Origin: JAZKAR01 sp040389065
Lineage (GTDB): Bacteria > Pseudomonadota > Gammaproteobacteria > Burkholderiales > Casimicrobiaceae
Reading direction: 5' to 3'
Length of the DNA: 52,113 bases
Assembly (NCBI GenBank): GCA_040389065.1
Contig: JAZKAR010000035.1
Location: 1 to 52,113 of the forward strand
Program-made: the position numbers and the translations under genes
The notes under the pieces: model-generated
What the model saw: only the letters and a program-made list of their open reading frames with translations
What the model was told of the DNA's origin: nothing
Database searches by the model: none
Shown here: positions 35,131 to 43,473 of the stretch, piece after piece
How positions within the stretch are numbered: the first letter of the stretch is position 1
Layout: each line of letters opens with the position of its first letter

Positions 35131-36651
35131 ATGAGAAATATAAAAAAATCAGAAACTTTTACATCATCGGAAAAAATGCTTGCTAAGTTGGGTGATAAAG
35201 CATTTTTACCTTTATGGTCTTTCGCAAACGTATACACGGATGAAGGATTGAAAACTACGGATAAGGGTGAAAAGAAAGGGCAAGGCGAAGAGCTATGTGA
35301 TTTATTAGTCGTATTTGGTAATCATGTTTTAATTTTTTCTGATAAAGGGAGAGTAGAATATCGACCCCAAAATGATATAAAAGTTAGTTGGAGGCGATGG
35401 GTTGAGCGTGCCTTTTTAAAGTCTGCATACTCTACATATAAGGCTGAAAAATGGATTAGAGAGATGCCTGATAGAATATTTCTTGATAAAGAGTGTACTG
35501 AACCATTCCCGATTGCTATTCCTAATAAAGAAGTTATCAAGGTACACAGGATAGCTGTTGCTCGTGGCATTACGGAACATGCAAAAAGCTATTATCAAGA
35601 TTCAAGTGGAACACTTCTTATTAAGCCTGACATCACGGGCGTTAAACATTTCGATCACCCATTCATTATTGGTACCGCAGATAATAAAAAGGGGTATGTT
35701 CATTTTTTCGATGAAGTGAGTATTGATAGAATATTCGCCGAATTAGACACCTTAAAAGACTTTACGCATTACTTAACTAAAAAAGAAGAGTTAATTAATG
35801 CCAACATGCTTCTAGTGGCTCCCGGCGAAGATGAGCTTCTAGGATATTACCTTTCGAGTCGTGAAAAAAACGAGTATATTGATTCGCCCCGATTTTTAGT
35901 GCCTGAAGGGGAAATGAGCGCAGCTATCGCTGTTCAGCCCGGATTTTATGACGGACACAAAAATACGAAAGAATATAAGCTATTAAAAGAAATAACCAAA
36001 ATTTCATATTTCTGGGATAGATGTATTGAAGTTATGGGCAGTGCTGCTTTTACAGGTAGATGGCACGAAACCAATGGGAAAAATTACGATGAAGAGATTA
36101 CAGTATTAAAATATATGGCATCTGAAAGTCGAATGGCTCGTTCGATTTTATCGAAAGCCTTTATGGAAGTAAGTCGAAAACCATTCGACATTGATGAAAT
36201 CTGGCCACGCGTAAGAATCTTAAATTCACCAACCAACTCAGAGATGGCCTATGTCTGGTTAGTCATGCAGTTCACATCTGAACAAAAAGATTACGCTGAA
36301 TACAGAGAACAACGAAAAAAATTTCTTTCTTCTTACTGTATGGCATGCAAAGATGCGTGCCCTGAATTCACGACTATTGTTGGTATTGCCTCTGATGCCG
36401 TGAACAATACTGGAGCAAGTGAAGAACTTATCTATGTGCATACTGACAATTGGACAAATGAGGAGTATAAGCACGCAAAATGGCTAAGAGAAGAAATGGG
36501 ATTCTTAAAAAATGCAGAAGTTAAAAGCTTTGAGAGCTTTGAGAGCTTTGAGCATTTTTCAGAAAAAGAAGAAAGTGACTTGTCTAAATTAAGAAAGCGT
36601 AAAAAAAAGAAAAACAAAGAGCAGAAAGCAGCCCGGAGAAAAAACAGATAA
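35131..36651 (+). CDS. Putative nuclease-like protein, unknown family
   Basis: The 506-aa protein has an N-terminal part with GEELCDLLVVFGNHVLIFSD followed by K (about 51-71), a pattern like the E...D...(I/V)-x-K core of PD-(D/E)XK or NERD-type nucleases. The rest is not recognised. The tail (about 470-506) has a repeated SFESFE segment and ends in a strongly basic KRKKKKNKEQKAARRKNR. Base composition is AT-rich. It sits alone between the intact resolvase and a broken copy of the resolvase end, as if it were cargo. A defence role is inferred; it may equally be a stand-alone restriction-like protein. Confidence 0.55.
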   Translation: MRNIKKSETFTSSEKMLAKLGDKAFLPLWSFANVYTDEGLKTTDKGEKKGQGEELCDLLVVFGNHVLIFSDKGRVEYRPQNDIKVSWRRWVERAFLKSAYSTYKAEKWIREMPDRIFLDKECTEPFPIAIPNKEVIKVHRIAVARGITEHAKSYYQDSSGTLLIKPDITGVKHFDHPFIIGTADNKKGYVHFFDEVSIDRIFAELDTLKDFTHYLTKKEELINANMLLVAPGEDELLGYYLSSREKNEYIDSPRFLVPEGEMSAAIAVQPGFYDGHKNTKEYKLLKEITKISYFWDRCIEVMGSAAFTGRWHETNGKNYDEEITVLKYMASESRMARSILSKAFMEVSRKPFDIDEIWPRVRILNSPTNSEMAYVWLVMQFTSEQKDYAEYREQRKKFLSSYCMACKDACPEFTTIVGIASDAVNNTGASEELIYVHTDNWTNEEYKHAKWLREEMGFLKNAEVKSFESFESFEHFSEKEESDLSKLRKRKKKKNKEQKAARRKNR

Positions 36652-36667
36652 TTTGTAGAAACCTGAC

Positions 36668-36935
36668 ATCATTTTAGAATCTATCCAATAATTACTACTA
36701 AAGCTTGCTCTTCAGATGGCTTACGATGACTATGAAACACGTCGTGAGCGCCAACAGCAAGGCGTTGCAAAAAATCATGGTTAAATATAAAGACTCTATT
36801 ACACTCCAACCTATTGTTGTACTTCGCAAAGCTGGCAATACTATCCATGAAACTGCTGAGCTAGCCGGTTGTAGCATAAGCCAATTAAAACGGATTTGGG
36901 CTATACACAAAAATCAAATTATGTCATCCGATTAA
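36668..36935 (+). pseudogene. Decayed duplicate of the resolvase 3' end
   Basis: This stretch aligns with 34738-35016 of the resolvase gene: both encode ESIQELLLKLALQMARDDYE-like sequence, then TRRERQQQGV, then AGNTIHKTAELAGCSIS and KRIWAI. It carries a stop (ATCCAATAA) and deletions around the KSGKYKGRK segment that break the frame, and it lacks the catalytic domain. It is the right-hand partner of a bracket around the nuclease-like gene. Confidence 0.85.
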
Positions 36936-37029
36936 GGAAATATTTATAACTTAGGACAAATTAGTTTATTTATTTTGCCCTAAGTTATTTGTAGCTGCTA
37001 AGTAGTAATTTTACCCTTAAAACTATCTC

Positions 37030-37341
37030 TTATCGTGTATCAGTGATTAAACCTAGCTTTTTATATTCATCAGCTATAGCATCATTCCAAAATTTATTTG
37101 CTGATCTTACATCTAGGTAATCAATTACCCATCGCTGCTTATTTTTATCTTCAATCTCACATTCGCCGTGATAACTCCAACCGCCCTTACCAGCATTATT
37201 TCCAAGGTTTGCACGACGCATAACGCCTTCAATTCTCGTTCCATCTAAAAGAAAAACTTCCACAACCCCACCTATTGGCATTACCTCGCTAATAGCAACT
37301 ATGTGCTCTTGATCTTGATAAGTTTGTGTCCAACGAGCCAT
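37030..37341 (-). CDS. Small protein of unknown function
   Basis: The start MARWTQTYQDQEH at 37341 follows AGGAAA on the minus strand and gives 103 aa; a longer frame to 37362 lacks a ribosome site. The protein is beta-rich by eye (GGVVEVFLLDGTRIEGVMRR resembles an SH3/Sm-like barrel), ending in a helical part with a conserved-looking WVIDYLDVRSAN segment. I know no function. It lies between the resolvase remnant and the Abi_C gene. Confidence 0.5.
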   Translation of the reverse strand: MARWTQTYQDQEHIVAISEVMPIGGVVEVFLLDGTRIEGVMRRANLGNNAGKGGWSYHGECEIEDKNKQRWVIDYLDVRSANKFWNDAIADEYKKLGLITDTR

Positions 37342-37585
37342 TTTTGATTTTCCTATGCACAAAAGGAACCATTTTAGGACAATGCTCTACTAATTAGAAC
37401 TTTTAGAAGAATGAGGAGCTTAGCGTTTTATAATACTCAATCTCTAAAAATCTCCTGGTGTCAGTTATGTTCAATAGCCTTTGATTCATTATCATAACAA
37501 CCTACCTTTTTACAAAGAGTTTGCGCATCGCAAATAAAACTTAACCCTTTGAATAAACCATAGTTACGCACTTAAAAGATTTATT

Positions 37586-38413
37586 ATGACAAATAAAGTA
37601 CCTAATTCAGTTATTGGAACAGTATCACCAATTTTAGCTGCACACTACTACAGCCATTCAACATTAAACTCTTTATTTATGGCAAGCGGCGCACCTGGCG
37701 AAGTACCTGAAGGAAATTGTGAAGCAAAATGCAGCAAATGGTTGCAACGCTGTAATGACGATCCCAGCATAGATGCGCGTGCAGTATTGGGGCTAGTAAT
37801 CCAAAAATATATGGATCAAGAAATAACTGATTGGAATCAAAACTTAGCTGAAGGCCAAGCCCGTATTCGTGAAAGCCTAGCTAAAAATCAGCTAAGTTAT
37901 CAAACAAACGGTTATATCACTTTAGCAGGCGCAAGTCCGGCTACCAAAACACTTGCCGATTTTCTACGCAATGGTGATTTTGCTTCAATTGAGGCCGAAT
38001 TTAATCGCACAATTGCACAAATAAATAATGATCCTTATGCTGCAATTACAGCAGCATGTTCAATTATTGAAGCTTTATGCAAAACTTACATCGAAACTTT
38101 TAACCTTGAAATGCCCACAAAACAAACTGTAGTACCACTTTGGCGCACAATCCAGCAGCATCTTGGTTTAAATATTGACTCCACAATAGAAGATGATCAA
38201 AAAAGAATTATTCAGGGTCTAGCCTCAATTGTTGATGGTATCGGTGCATATCGTACCCATACTGGCTCAGCACATGGTAGAGGAATAACCCCTCCTAAAA
38301 TTCAACCAGCGGAAGCACGTTTAGCTGTAAATGCTTCACACACTCTTGTCATTTTTATTATGGAGCGCTGGCAAACAGCAAAAATCCATAACAACTCATT
38401 TCAAATGAACTAA
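37586..38413 (+). CDS. Abi_C-domain (abortive infection family) protein
   Basis: The 275-aa protein matches the abortive-infection C-terminal domain: ACSIIEALCKTYIETF near 152-167, LWRTIQQHLGL near 184-194, the core GLASIVDGIGAYRTHTGSAH followed by GRG (about 210-232), and ARLAVNASHTLVIFIMERW near the end. The HTGSAHG segment is the conserved motif of this family. The N-terminal ~130 residues have no recognised domain. Proteins of this kind can cause growth arrest on phage infection. It stands alone on its strand. Confidence 0.8.
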   Translation: MTNKVPNSVIGTVSPILAAHYYSHSTLNSLFMASGAPGEVPEGNCEAKCSKWLQRCNDDPSIDARAVLGLVIQKYMDQEITDWNQNLAEGQARIRESLAKNQLSYQTNGYITLAGASPATKTLADFLRNGDFASIEAEFNRTIAQINNDPYAAITAACSIIEALCKTYIETFNLEMPTKQTVVPLWRTIQQHLGLNIDSTIEDDQKRIIQGLASIVDGIGAYRTHTGSAHGRGITPPKIQPAEARLAVNASHTLVIFIMERWQTAKIHNNSFQMN

Positions 38414-38568
38414 CTTTGAGAGCCTTTAAGATTAAACAATAAATTATTATTTTTGTTTTTTTCATACCCTATTGCTCCGCACTTAAAATAATACATGTAT
38501 ACAAATATTTTTGTATACATGTATAAATATATACAAAAGTGCTTATTGATCTATCTCATTCCAGGTTA

Positions 38569-38764
38569 AAGTTATCGGACACTTATCGCCCACTTACCTG
38601 AGATATCACCTACTTTGTCCGATATCTGCAATAAGCCGTGAATAGCCTATGAACACTGGTTTAGCAAGGAATATTCCCCTTGCCATTACACCCAAAAGCA
38701 TTGAAGTTATCGGACACTTATCACCAGATTCACCGAGATATCATCCTTTTTGTCCGATATCTGC
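38569..38764. repeat. Two 61-bp imperfect direct repeats
   Basis: Copy 1 (38569-38629) and copy 2 (38704-38764) match at about 50 of 61 positions and both start AAGTTATCGGACACTTATC and end TGTCCGATATCTGC. Copy 2 covers the stop codon of the truncated leftward gene (38741-39133). In the leftward reading both begin with an AGATATCGGACAAA block. The ends of each copy are themselves partial inverted repeats (TTATCGGACA, TGTCCGATA). They may be a duplicated gene tail or a recombination scar. Confidence 0.7.
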
Positions 38765-39133
38765 TTCAAGCAAAGAATAGCGACGGCCACGCTTGTCACC
38801 TATAGACACAACTTTTTTAGTTTCAATTAAAGCATCTATCGCTCTTTTCAATTGCTTATACTGAATTTCTTCGCCAACTCTACGATTAATTTCACTAATA
38901 GATGATTCGGGATAACGATGTAAATCTTCTAACACTAACGCCTGTAGACGATGAGGTTCTATGCGTTTGAGCGTTGTAGCAACAGGAAACTGAAGTGTTC
39001 TAAGTAACTCCGGTTCAACAAAATAGCGTGTTGCTTGAGTTTGACCACTCTGCTTTACCAAACCCCAATCCAAAAGTCGTGATAACCACGGACGCAACAG
39101 TTCAACTTCAGATAGCTCTAATTTTGCTGACAA
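38741..39133 (-). pseudogene. C-terminal fragment of a RecG-like/AlbA-type regulator
   Basis: The ~130-codon frame begins with a TTG and has no start site or N-terminal domain. It reads LSEVELLRPWLSRLLDWGLV, then TQATRYFVEPELLR, then a winged-helix-like end (ISEINRRVGEEIQYKQLKRA). This is the C-terminal part seen in ATP-binding AlbA_2/RecG-like transcription regulators, which are normally over 450 aa. The missing front makes it a remnant. Confidence 0.65.
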
Positions 39134-39301
39134 ATCATTTTAAGTGCTTCATTTTTAGCTAAAGAAAAATAATTTTGTGAAACTTATCATACTGTTTTTA
39201 AATATAAAATTAAAAAATTTACTAAACTACGATTTGGAGTTAATAATAGCTAAAATTATTCTCTTTTATCGTATGCTTTAAATAAAAATATTTTTAATAG
39301 A

Positions 39302-40165
39302 TTATATAGTAGTTACTAAAGCAGCTCTCTCTTCATCAACAAGTTCTAAAAGATTTTTAATTTCTGTTACTAATGCCCCATGATTTGGCTCATATTCAAG
39401 AGTCCGAATATTATAAGTCTTAATCCAATCATTAATTAGAAACTCATTTTTATCACCTTTAAGAGTTAAGGCATAATGATGTTTATTAGAGTTGCCATAA
39501 ATTTTCACATCTTCTAATAAGAGCATAATATCTGGGTCTTCCAACCCACAGCCAATAAATAATATAGTATTAGTTAAAAATATTGCTTTAAGTACCTCAT
39601 AAAAATAGGGATGGTTTCTCTTAGCTTTATGGTATTCTGATTTAGTAAAAATCATATTTGATATATTATTGATTGATCCATGAGCATTAATTATCAAACG
39701 TGTATCAGATCTTATTTCATCTGCTAAATCATATGAAGTATAATCTATCACTTTAAAAGCAGGTCCGCTACCAGGATATGAGTAGCATAAACTCTGATAT
39801 ATTTTATCAAAATTTGTCGTAATTACAATTCTAGCGTCTAACTTATAAATATAATGATGTAACTCACTTGGCTGGTAATTTTTATTAAAAGAGTTATTTA
39901 AAAATGAATAGTAATCTGCTTGATCACAATTATCATTTATTGCTTGTAATGCAACTAAAAACTTCTTTTCCTCAATTAATTTTTCTATCTGCACTTTCTT
40001 GTTTTTATCACTCACTAGAGCACTAGCCATACTAAGAAAAGTTCCCCAAGTTGGTGGTGAATCACTATTTGCATCTTTTGAGTTAGCAGATACTCCTGAA
40101 CCAATAAAAAAAACGCAACGTCCTTTAACAATTTCATTTATCAGTGATGAAGGCCAATCAATCAT
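39302..40165 (-). CDS. SIR2-family protein, putative NAD-consuming effector
   Basis: The 287-aa protein has the SIR2 fold motifs: CVFFIGSGVSANS (17-29) for NAD binding, ITTNFDKIY (115-123), NAHGS with H162 as likely catalytic residue, and LFIGCGLEDPDI near 202-213. SIR2-like proteins of several phage-defence systems (Thoeris, DSR, SIR2-HerA) deplete NAD when triggered. No membrane segment or extra domain is seen. Its start overlaps the 3' end of the upstream ParA-like ATPase gene by 4 bp (ATGA), so the two are translationally coupled. Role inferred by family and context. Confidence 0.85.
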   Translation of the reverse strand: MIDWPSSLINEIVKGRCVFFIGSGVSANSKDANSDSPPTWGTFLSMASALVSDKNKKVQIEKLIEEKKFLVALQAINDNCDQADYYSFLNNSFNKNYQPSELHHYIYKLDARIVITTNFDKIYQSLCYSYPGSGPAFKVIDYTSYDLADEIRSDTRLIINAHGSINNISNMIFTKSEYHKAKRNHPYFYEVLKAIFLTNTILFIGCGLEDPDIMLLLEDVKIYGNSNKHHYALTLKGDKNEFLINDWIKTYNIRTLEYEPNHGALVTEIKNLLELVDEERAALVTTI

Positions 40166-41193
40166 TTTAAGCCTATATTTTTAAGAAGTTTTCCACAAAA
40201 TTGTTCCATTAATTTTTTATATTCATCAATTTGTCCTACTTGAGATCCAGTCGCTGCTTTGGTTTCAATAAGCTGATGAATTGGTGTATGTTTAGATTGT
40301 CCTAGTGGAACTATACTATACAAAAATGGAATATGCCCTAATGATAAATCCTCTAATGTTGCCCCCTGAATTAATAATTCTTTCAGACTTTCTTGATATA
40401 CATTAGGTATATCTTTCATGATTTCATCATATGCTTTTACAGGACGTGCTCCACTTTTAAACTTTCTCATGACATATTGCTGCACAGAAAAGCCAGCAAA
40501 TTTAAATTTTTTATCTGTTTCTACGATACCAGGAAATTCACTTGTTGCTTCTGGATATTTTTTTATTAGATAAGAGATAGCTTGTAAATAATCGTCATTC
40601 CAAGATCTAATCCAAGAAGAAATATTTTTAATACCTAATAAACTAAAAATATCTGATCCAAATGGAGTGATAACATAATCACAGCTCAATAAAACTGTTC
40701 TATTTAATGCACCTAGCGAAGGACCTACATCAAATATAATTAAGTCGTATTGATCGTGTGTTAAAGAAGAAAATATTTGAGATAACCAGTTTGTAATTCT
40801 ATAACCGCCTACAGAATTTGCACCTTGTAAATCCCCCCAAGCACGACTTAATTTATCTTCAATTAAAGACATATTAGGATGTCCTGGTATTATATCTGTT
40901 TGAAATTTATTGTCATTTCTTGATATTGGAACGATAGGTCCAATTATTGTTGGTTCCCCACGCTCAAAAGGTTTTAGGTAACTATATAAAGTTTTATATG
41001 AAGATGTTGATGATAAATAAATTTCTTCTATGAGTTCATCTGGCAGTATAGCCTGAGTAGCATTACATTGAGGATCAGCATCAACCAATAAAACACGCTT
41101 ATTACAATTAATATTTAAGTAAGATACAACATTACAGGTTAGCGTAGTTTTTCCGACGCCACCTTTATTATTAAAAAATACTAGGGACTTCAC
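40162..41193 (-). CDS. ParA-like (MinD/Soj) ATPase coupled to SIR2
   Basis: The 343-aa P-loop ATPase has a deviant Walker A NNKGGVGKTT (8-17), the A-prime DADPQCNAT and a Walker B-like IIFDVGPSLG. This is the ParA/Soj fold of about 250 aa plus a ~90-residue extra C-terminal region. There is no ParB partner or parS palindrome nearby, and the plasmid has another complete ParABS, so a partition role is unlikely. The gene is followed with overlap by the SIR2 gene, suggesting a sensor-ATPase plus NADase-type effector pair. Confidence 0.85.
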   Translation of the reverse strand: MKSLVFFNNKGGVGKTTLTCNVVSYLNINCNKRVLLVDADPQCNATQAILPDELIEEIYLSSTSSYKTLYSYLKPFERGEPTIIGPIVPISRNDNKFQTDIIPGHPNMSLIEDKLSRAWGDLQGANSVGGYRITNWLSQIFSSLTHDQYDLIIFDVGPSLGALNRTVLLSCDYVITPFGSDIFSLLGIKNISSWIRSWNDDYLQAISYLIKKYPEATSEFPGIVETDKKFKFAGFSVQQYVMRKFKSGARPVKAYDEIMKDIPNVYQESLKELLIQGATLEDLSLGHIPFLYSIVPLGQSKHTPIHQLIETKAATGSQVGQIDEYKKLMEQFCGKLLKNIGLK

Positions 41194-41334
41194 ATTAAAC
41201 CTTTCAGGTTAAATAAAACTTTCATTCACATCCCAGTTAAAGTAATTTAAAGCATAAAAATTGGAATTTTCGCATAAAAAATAAAGCATAGTGTTTAAAC
41301 TATAATTTCGCTACTCCTAATTAACGAAATGGGT

Positions 41335-41361
41335 ACTATAGTCCGTGGATTTATAGTCCAC
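41335..41361 (+). promoter_or_regulatory. C-box-like operators of the restriction system
   Basis: Two copies of TATAGTCC occur at 41337-41344 and 41352-41359, 15 bp apart, within ACTATAGTCCGTGG and ATTTATAGTCCAC. ACTATAGT (41335-41342) is a palindrome and GTGGA...TCCAC flanks the second. This fits the paired operators (C-boxes) bound by restriction-controller proteins to time C and R expression. A TATAAT lies at 41301-41306. Position just ahead of the controller gene is as expected. Confidence 0.65.
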
Positions 41362-41382
41362 AAAAATGGCATGCTTAGCGCT

Positions 41383-41613
41383 ATGCATACATTAGACCTC
41401 CAAAACTTAGGCAATAGAATTAGAGAGAAACGTAAAGCCATTGGCTTGACGCAAGAGGAACTCGCCGCTAAAGCTGAAATTGATCGTTCTTATATTGGAG
41501 GAGTAGAACGTGGGGAACGTAACCTAACATTTACAATGCTTTGTGCTATATGTATTGCTCTTGAATGTGATGTAGCGTACTTAACTCAAAATTTACCGGA
41601 GCAGCAAAAATGA
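41383..41613 (+). CDS. Restriction controller protein (C protein, HTH_XRE)
   Basis: From ATG 41383 the product is 76-77 aa, the usual length of C proteins, and begins MHTLDLQNLGNRIREKRKAI. It has a helix-turn-helix and the family signature AEIDRSYIGGVERGERN. In-frame starts at 41371 and 41329 exist; the latter would run through the C-box. No ribosome site is seen, and leaderless C transcripts are known in this family. The stop overlaps the start of the nuclease gene (ATGA), so C and R form one unit. Confidence 0.85.
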   Translation: MHTLDLQNLGNRIREKRKAIGLTQEELAAKAEIDRSYIGGVERGERNLTFTMLCAICIALECDVAYLTQNLPEQQK

Positions 41614-42320
41614 AGTGGCTACGAACTTTGCTACTTTTTGATCGCGGTAATATTGCATCTTCTATAGATTGGCAACAAATCCATGATAGTTATGTTCGCT
41701 CTATTCAAAGCATAGATTTTCCTGAAAGATCGGGAACGCTCACACTACGCAAAAAATTTAAGCGTCCTGATAGTCAATGGGAACGAAACGGAGTAGTTTT
41801 TTTAAAGCGTCGGTTTTTAGATCATATTGTTAACGTCGAAAAATGGCGTCCGGAAGTAGGTTTCGACCTTGGCAAAAACCGCGTTCCAACACAAGTAACT
41901 CTATATCCTGGCTTAGAACAACATAATGAACCAGTTACTTCTGATTTTGGAAATTTTGATTTAATCACTACTACAACTAATGGTTTACATGTAGCTATTG
42001 AATGGGAAACTGGCAATATATCTTCTTCTCATCGCAGCATGAATAAGTTGGCGATCGCACTAGTATCTGGCAAAATTCACGCAGGAATTTTAATTTTACC
42101 AAGTCGCAGCCTGTATGAACATTTGACCGATAGGATTGGTAATATCGGAGAATTATCAGGTTATTTGCCTATGTGGAAAGATTTAGGAGTTAGCGTTTCG
42201 CGCGGTTTACTTGCTATTAGCATAGTTGAGCATGATGAGCTAACTGATGATGCGAACCACCCATATCTTCCCGTTGGCAGTGATGGACGAGCTAAAGAAG
42301 GTAAAGCTAAGAAACGCTAG
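41610..42320 (+). CDS. Type II restriction endonuclease (BamHI/BglII-like)
   Basis: The 236-aa protein lies between a controller gene and a DNA methyltransferase gene. Likely PD-(D/E)XK catalytic residues are in NFDLITTTTNGLHVAIEWET (Asp, then E-x-E) followed by GNISSSHRSMNKL, which resembles the BamHI/BglII/BstYI class with its E-x-E in place of E-x-K. The specificity cannot be read from sequence alone. Its 3' end overlaps the convergent methyltransferase gene by 14 bp. Confidence 0.75.
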   Translation: MKWLRTLLLFDRGNIASSIDWQQIHDSYVRSIQSIDFPERSGTLTLRKKFKRPDSQWERNGVVFLKRRFLDHIVNVEKWRPEVGFDLGKNRVPTQVTLYPGLEQHNEPVTSDFGNFDLITTTTNGLHVAIEWETGNISSSHRSMNKLAIALVSGKIHAGILILPSRSLYEHLTDRIGNIGELSGYLPMWKDLGVSVSRGLLAISIVEHDELTDDANHPYLPVGSDGRAKEGKAKKR

Positions 42321-43257
42321 AAGCTGCTAGATGATCTGAATCTATATTCTCACATAGGCATTCTAGGGCATTTTTTGTGAGTCTATAATTTTTAGAAAGT
42401 GGTTTACCTGCTTTTTGCCGTTGTTTTAGATCAGCTGTAGTAAAGAGTGTATTCTTATTGGCCTGGATCTCAACGAGATGCTCCCTATCCCCTTCTAATG
42501 CATTAAACCTTTCCATGATTGCTGAGCAATCCAACTCACAACCAATCCAGCGTCGACCAGTTAATTCAGCTGCAACATATGTAGTACCGGATCCGCCAAA
42601 AGGATCCAGTACTATAGAGCCTGGTTCAGTAGCCATGCTGACAATACGATCCATTAGCTTTAAAGCTAATGCATTACCGTCACGCTTTTTATATTTTGCA
42701 TGTCGCACTGGTGGAATATCTGTCCATACGTCAGAAAGACTAACCCCACTTGGATTCATCTTATCCTTATATCCCCCATAGTCACGTACTTCCCCTCCAC
42801 AATGACGACAGCATTGAATTGGTAACCTATCAGGATGAAAAATTGCTGGTTTGCTACCTTTTATGAAGTAGAGTAACGAATAATGTGAGGGATAAAGTCG
42901 GCTAGGAATCGGTAACGAATACTTAATATCTACAGAAATCCAGTTGCGAAAAGTTAACTTTTTACTAAGATATCCACCTAATAGCAAATTCCATTTTGGC
43001 AAATTCCATAAAAATAGTGCACCACCAGGCTTGAGCACACGAATCATGCCGTCAAGCCATTGCTCACACCATTCCAAATATTCTTGATCCGTTTTTGCAT
43101 CATTAATTTTTGAGCTGTACTTTTTACCTAAATTGAAAGGCGGATCTGCAAAAGCGAGATCTACGCTTTCTGGATCGAGCGTTTTAAGAACTGTAAGGCA
43201 ATCTGCCTGATAGAGTTCTCCAAGGGAAGTTTTTAAAATGGGTATCATAGTCATCAT
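42307..43257 (-). CDS. DNA methyltransferase of the type II R-M system
   Basis: The protein (about 316 aa from the ATG at 43257; a TTG at 43284 would add 9) is a beta-class amino-methyltransferase. The catalytic motif DPPFNLG comes early and the AdoMet-binding motif DPFGGSGTT late (about two thirds of the way). A small Cys cluster in the middle (CCRHCGG) may bind zinc. DPPF favours N6-adenine methylation, though N4-cytosine is possible. It is convergent with the nuclease, protecting the host DNA. C-R and M are driven by separate promoters. Confidence 0.9.
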   Translation of the reverse strand: MMTMIPILKTSLGELYQADCLTVLKTLDPESVDLAFADPPFNLGKKYSSKINDAKTDQEYLEWCEQWLDGMIRVLKPGGALFLWNLPKWNLLLGGYLSKKLTFRNWISVDIKYSLPIPSRLYPSHYSLLYFIKGSKPAIFHPDRLPIQCCRHCGGEVRDYGGYKDKMNPSGVSLSDVWTDIPPVRHAKYKKRDGNALALKLMDRIVSMATEPGSIVLDPFGGSGTTYVAAELTGRRWIGCELDCSAIMERFNALEGDREHLVEIQANKNTLFTTADLKQRQKAGKPLSKNYRLTKNALECLCENIDSDHLAASSVS

Positions 43258-43367
43258 TATGACAGGGTTAAAGTCTAGGTGCAATACAATTGTAGAAAGT
43301 TAGGTTATCTTTATTTTATTTTAATAAGGTAATAGCACTAAAATAACCATTTTCTGATTTATATAAA

Positions 43368-43386
43368 ATAAGTGTCATGTTTTTGC
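43368..43386 (+). repeat. Third copy of the 19-bp abiE-upstream repeat
   Basis: ATAAGTGTCATGTTTTTGC is identical here and at 47498-47516 and 47537-47555, upstream of the abiE pair. Here it lies between the methyltransferase gene and the oriV region and has no gene immediately after it. Eleven to twenty bases later comes the second copy of the palindrome found at 42-75. Confidence 0.75.
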
Positions 43387-43405
43387 GAGAGCTATTTTAT
43401 ATAAC

Positions 43406-43428
43406 CTGATTTTGTGCGTAATCAGTTT
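43406..43428. repeat. Second copy of the 49-71 palindrome core
   Basis: The 23-bp core CTGATTTTGTGCG-N-AATCAGTTT matches 49-71 at 22 of 23 positions. The shorter inverted arms (CTGATT/AATCAG) persist. Being near oriV and also upstream of the terminal gene, it may be a binding site of a plasmid regulator or a copy-number/partition factor. Confidence 0.6.
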
Positions 43429-43473
43429 TAGTGAAAAAAGTATTTTAGCTATTCACTTTTTAGGAAAGGGGTG

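Noticed and set aside
40162..41193. A second plasmid partition ATPase
   Set aside because: No ParB-like gene or palindromic parS is adjacent, the downstream gene is SIR2, and a full parA-parB-parS set is present at 45-47 kb.
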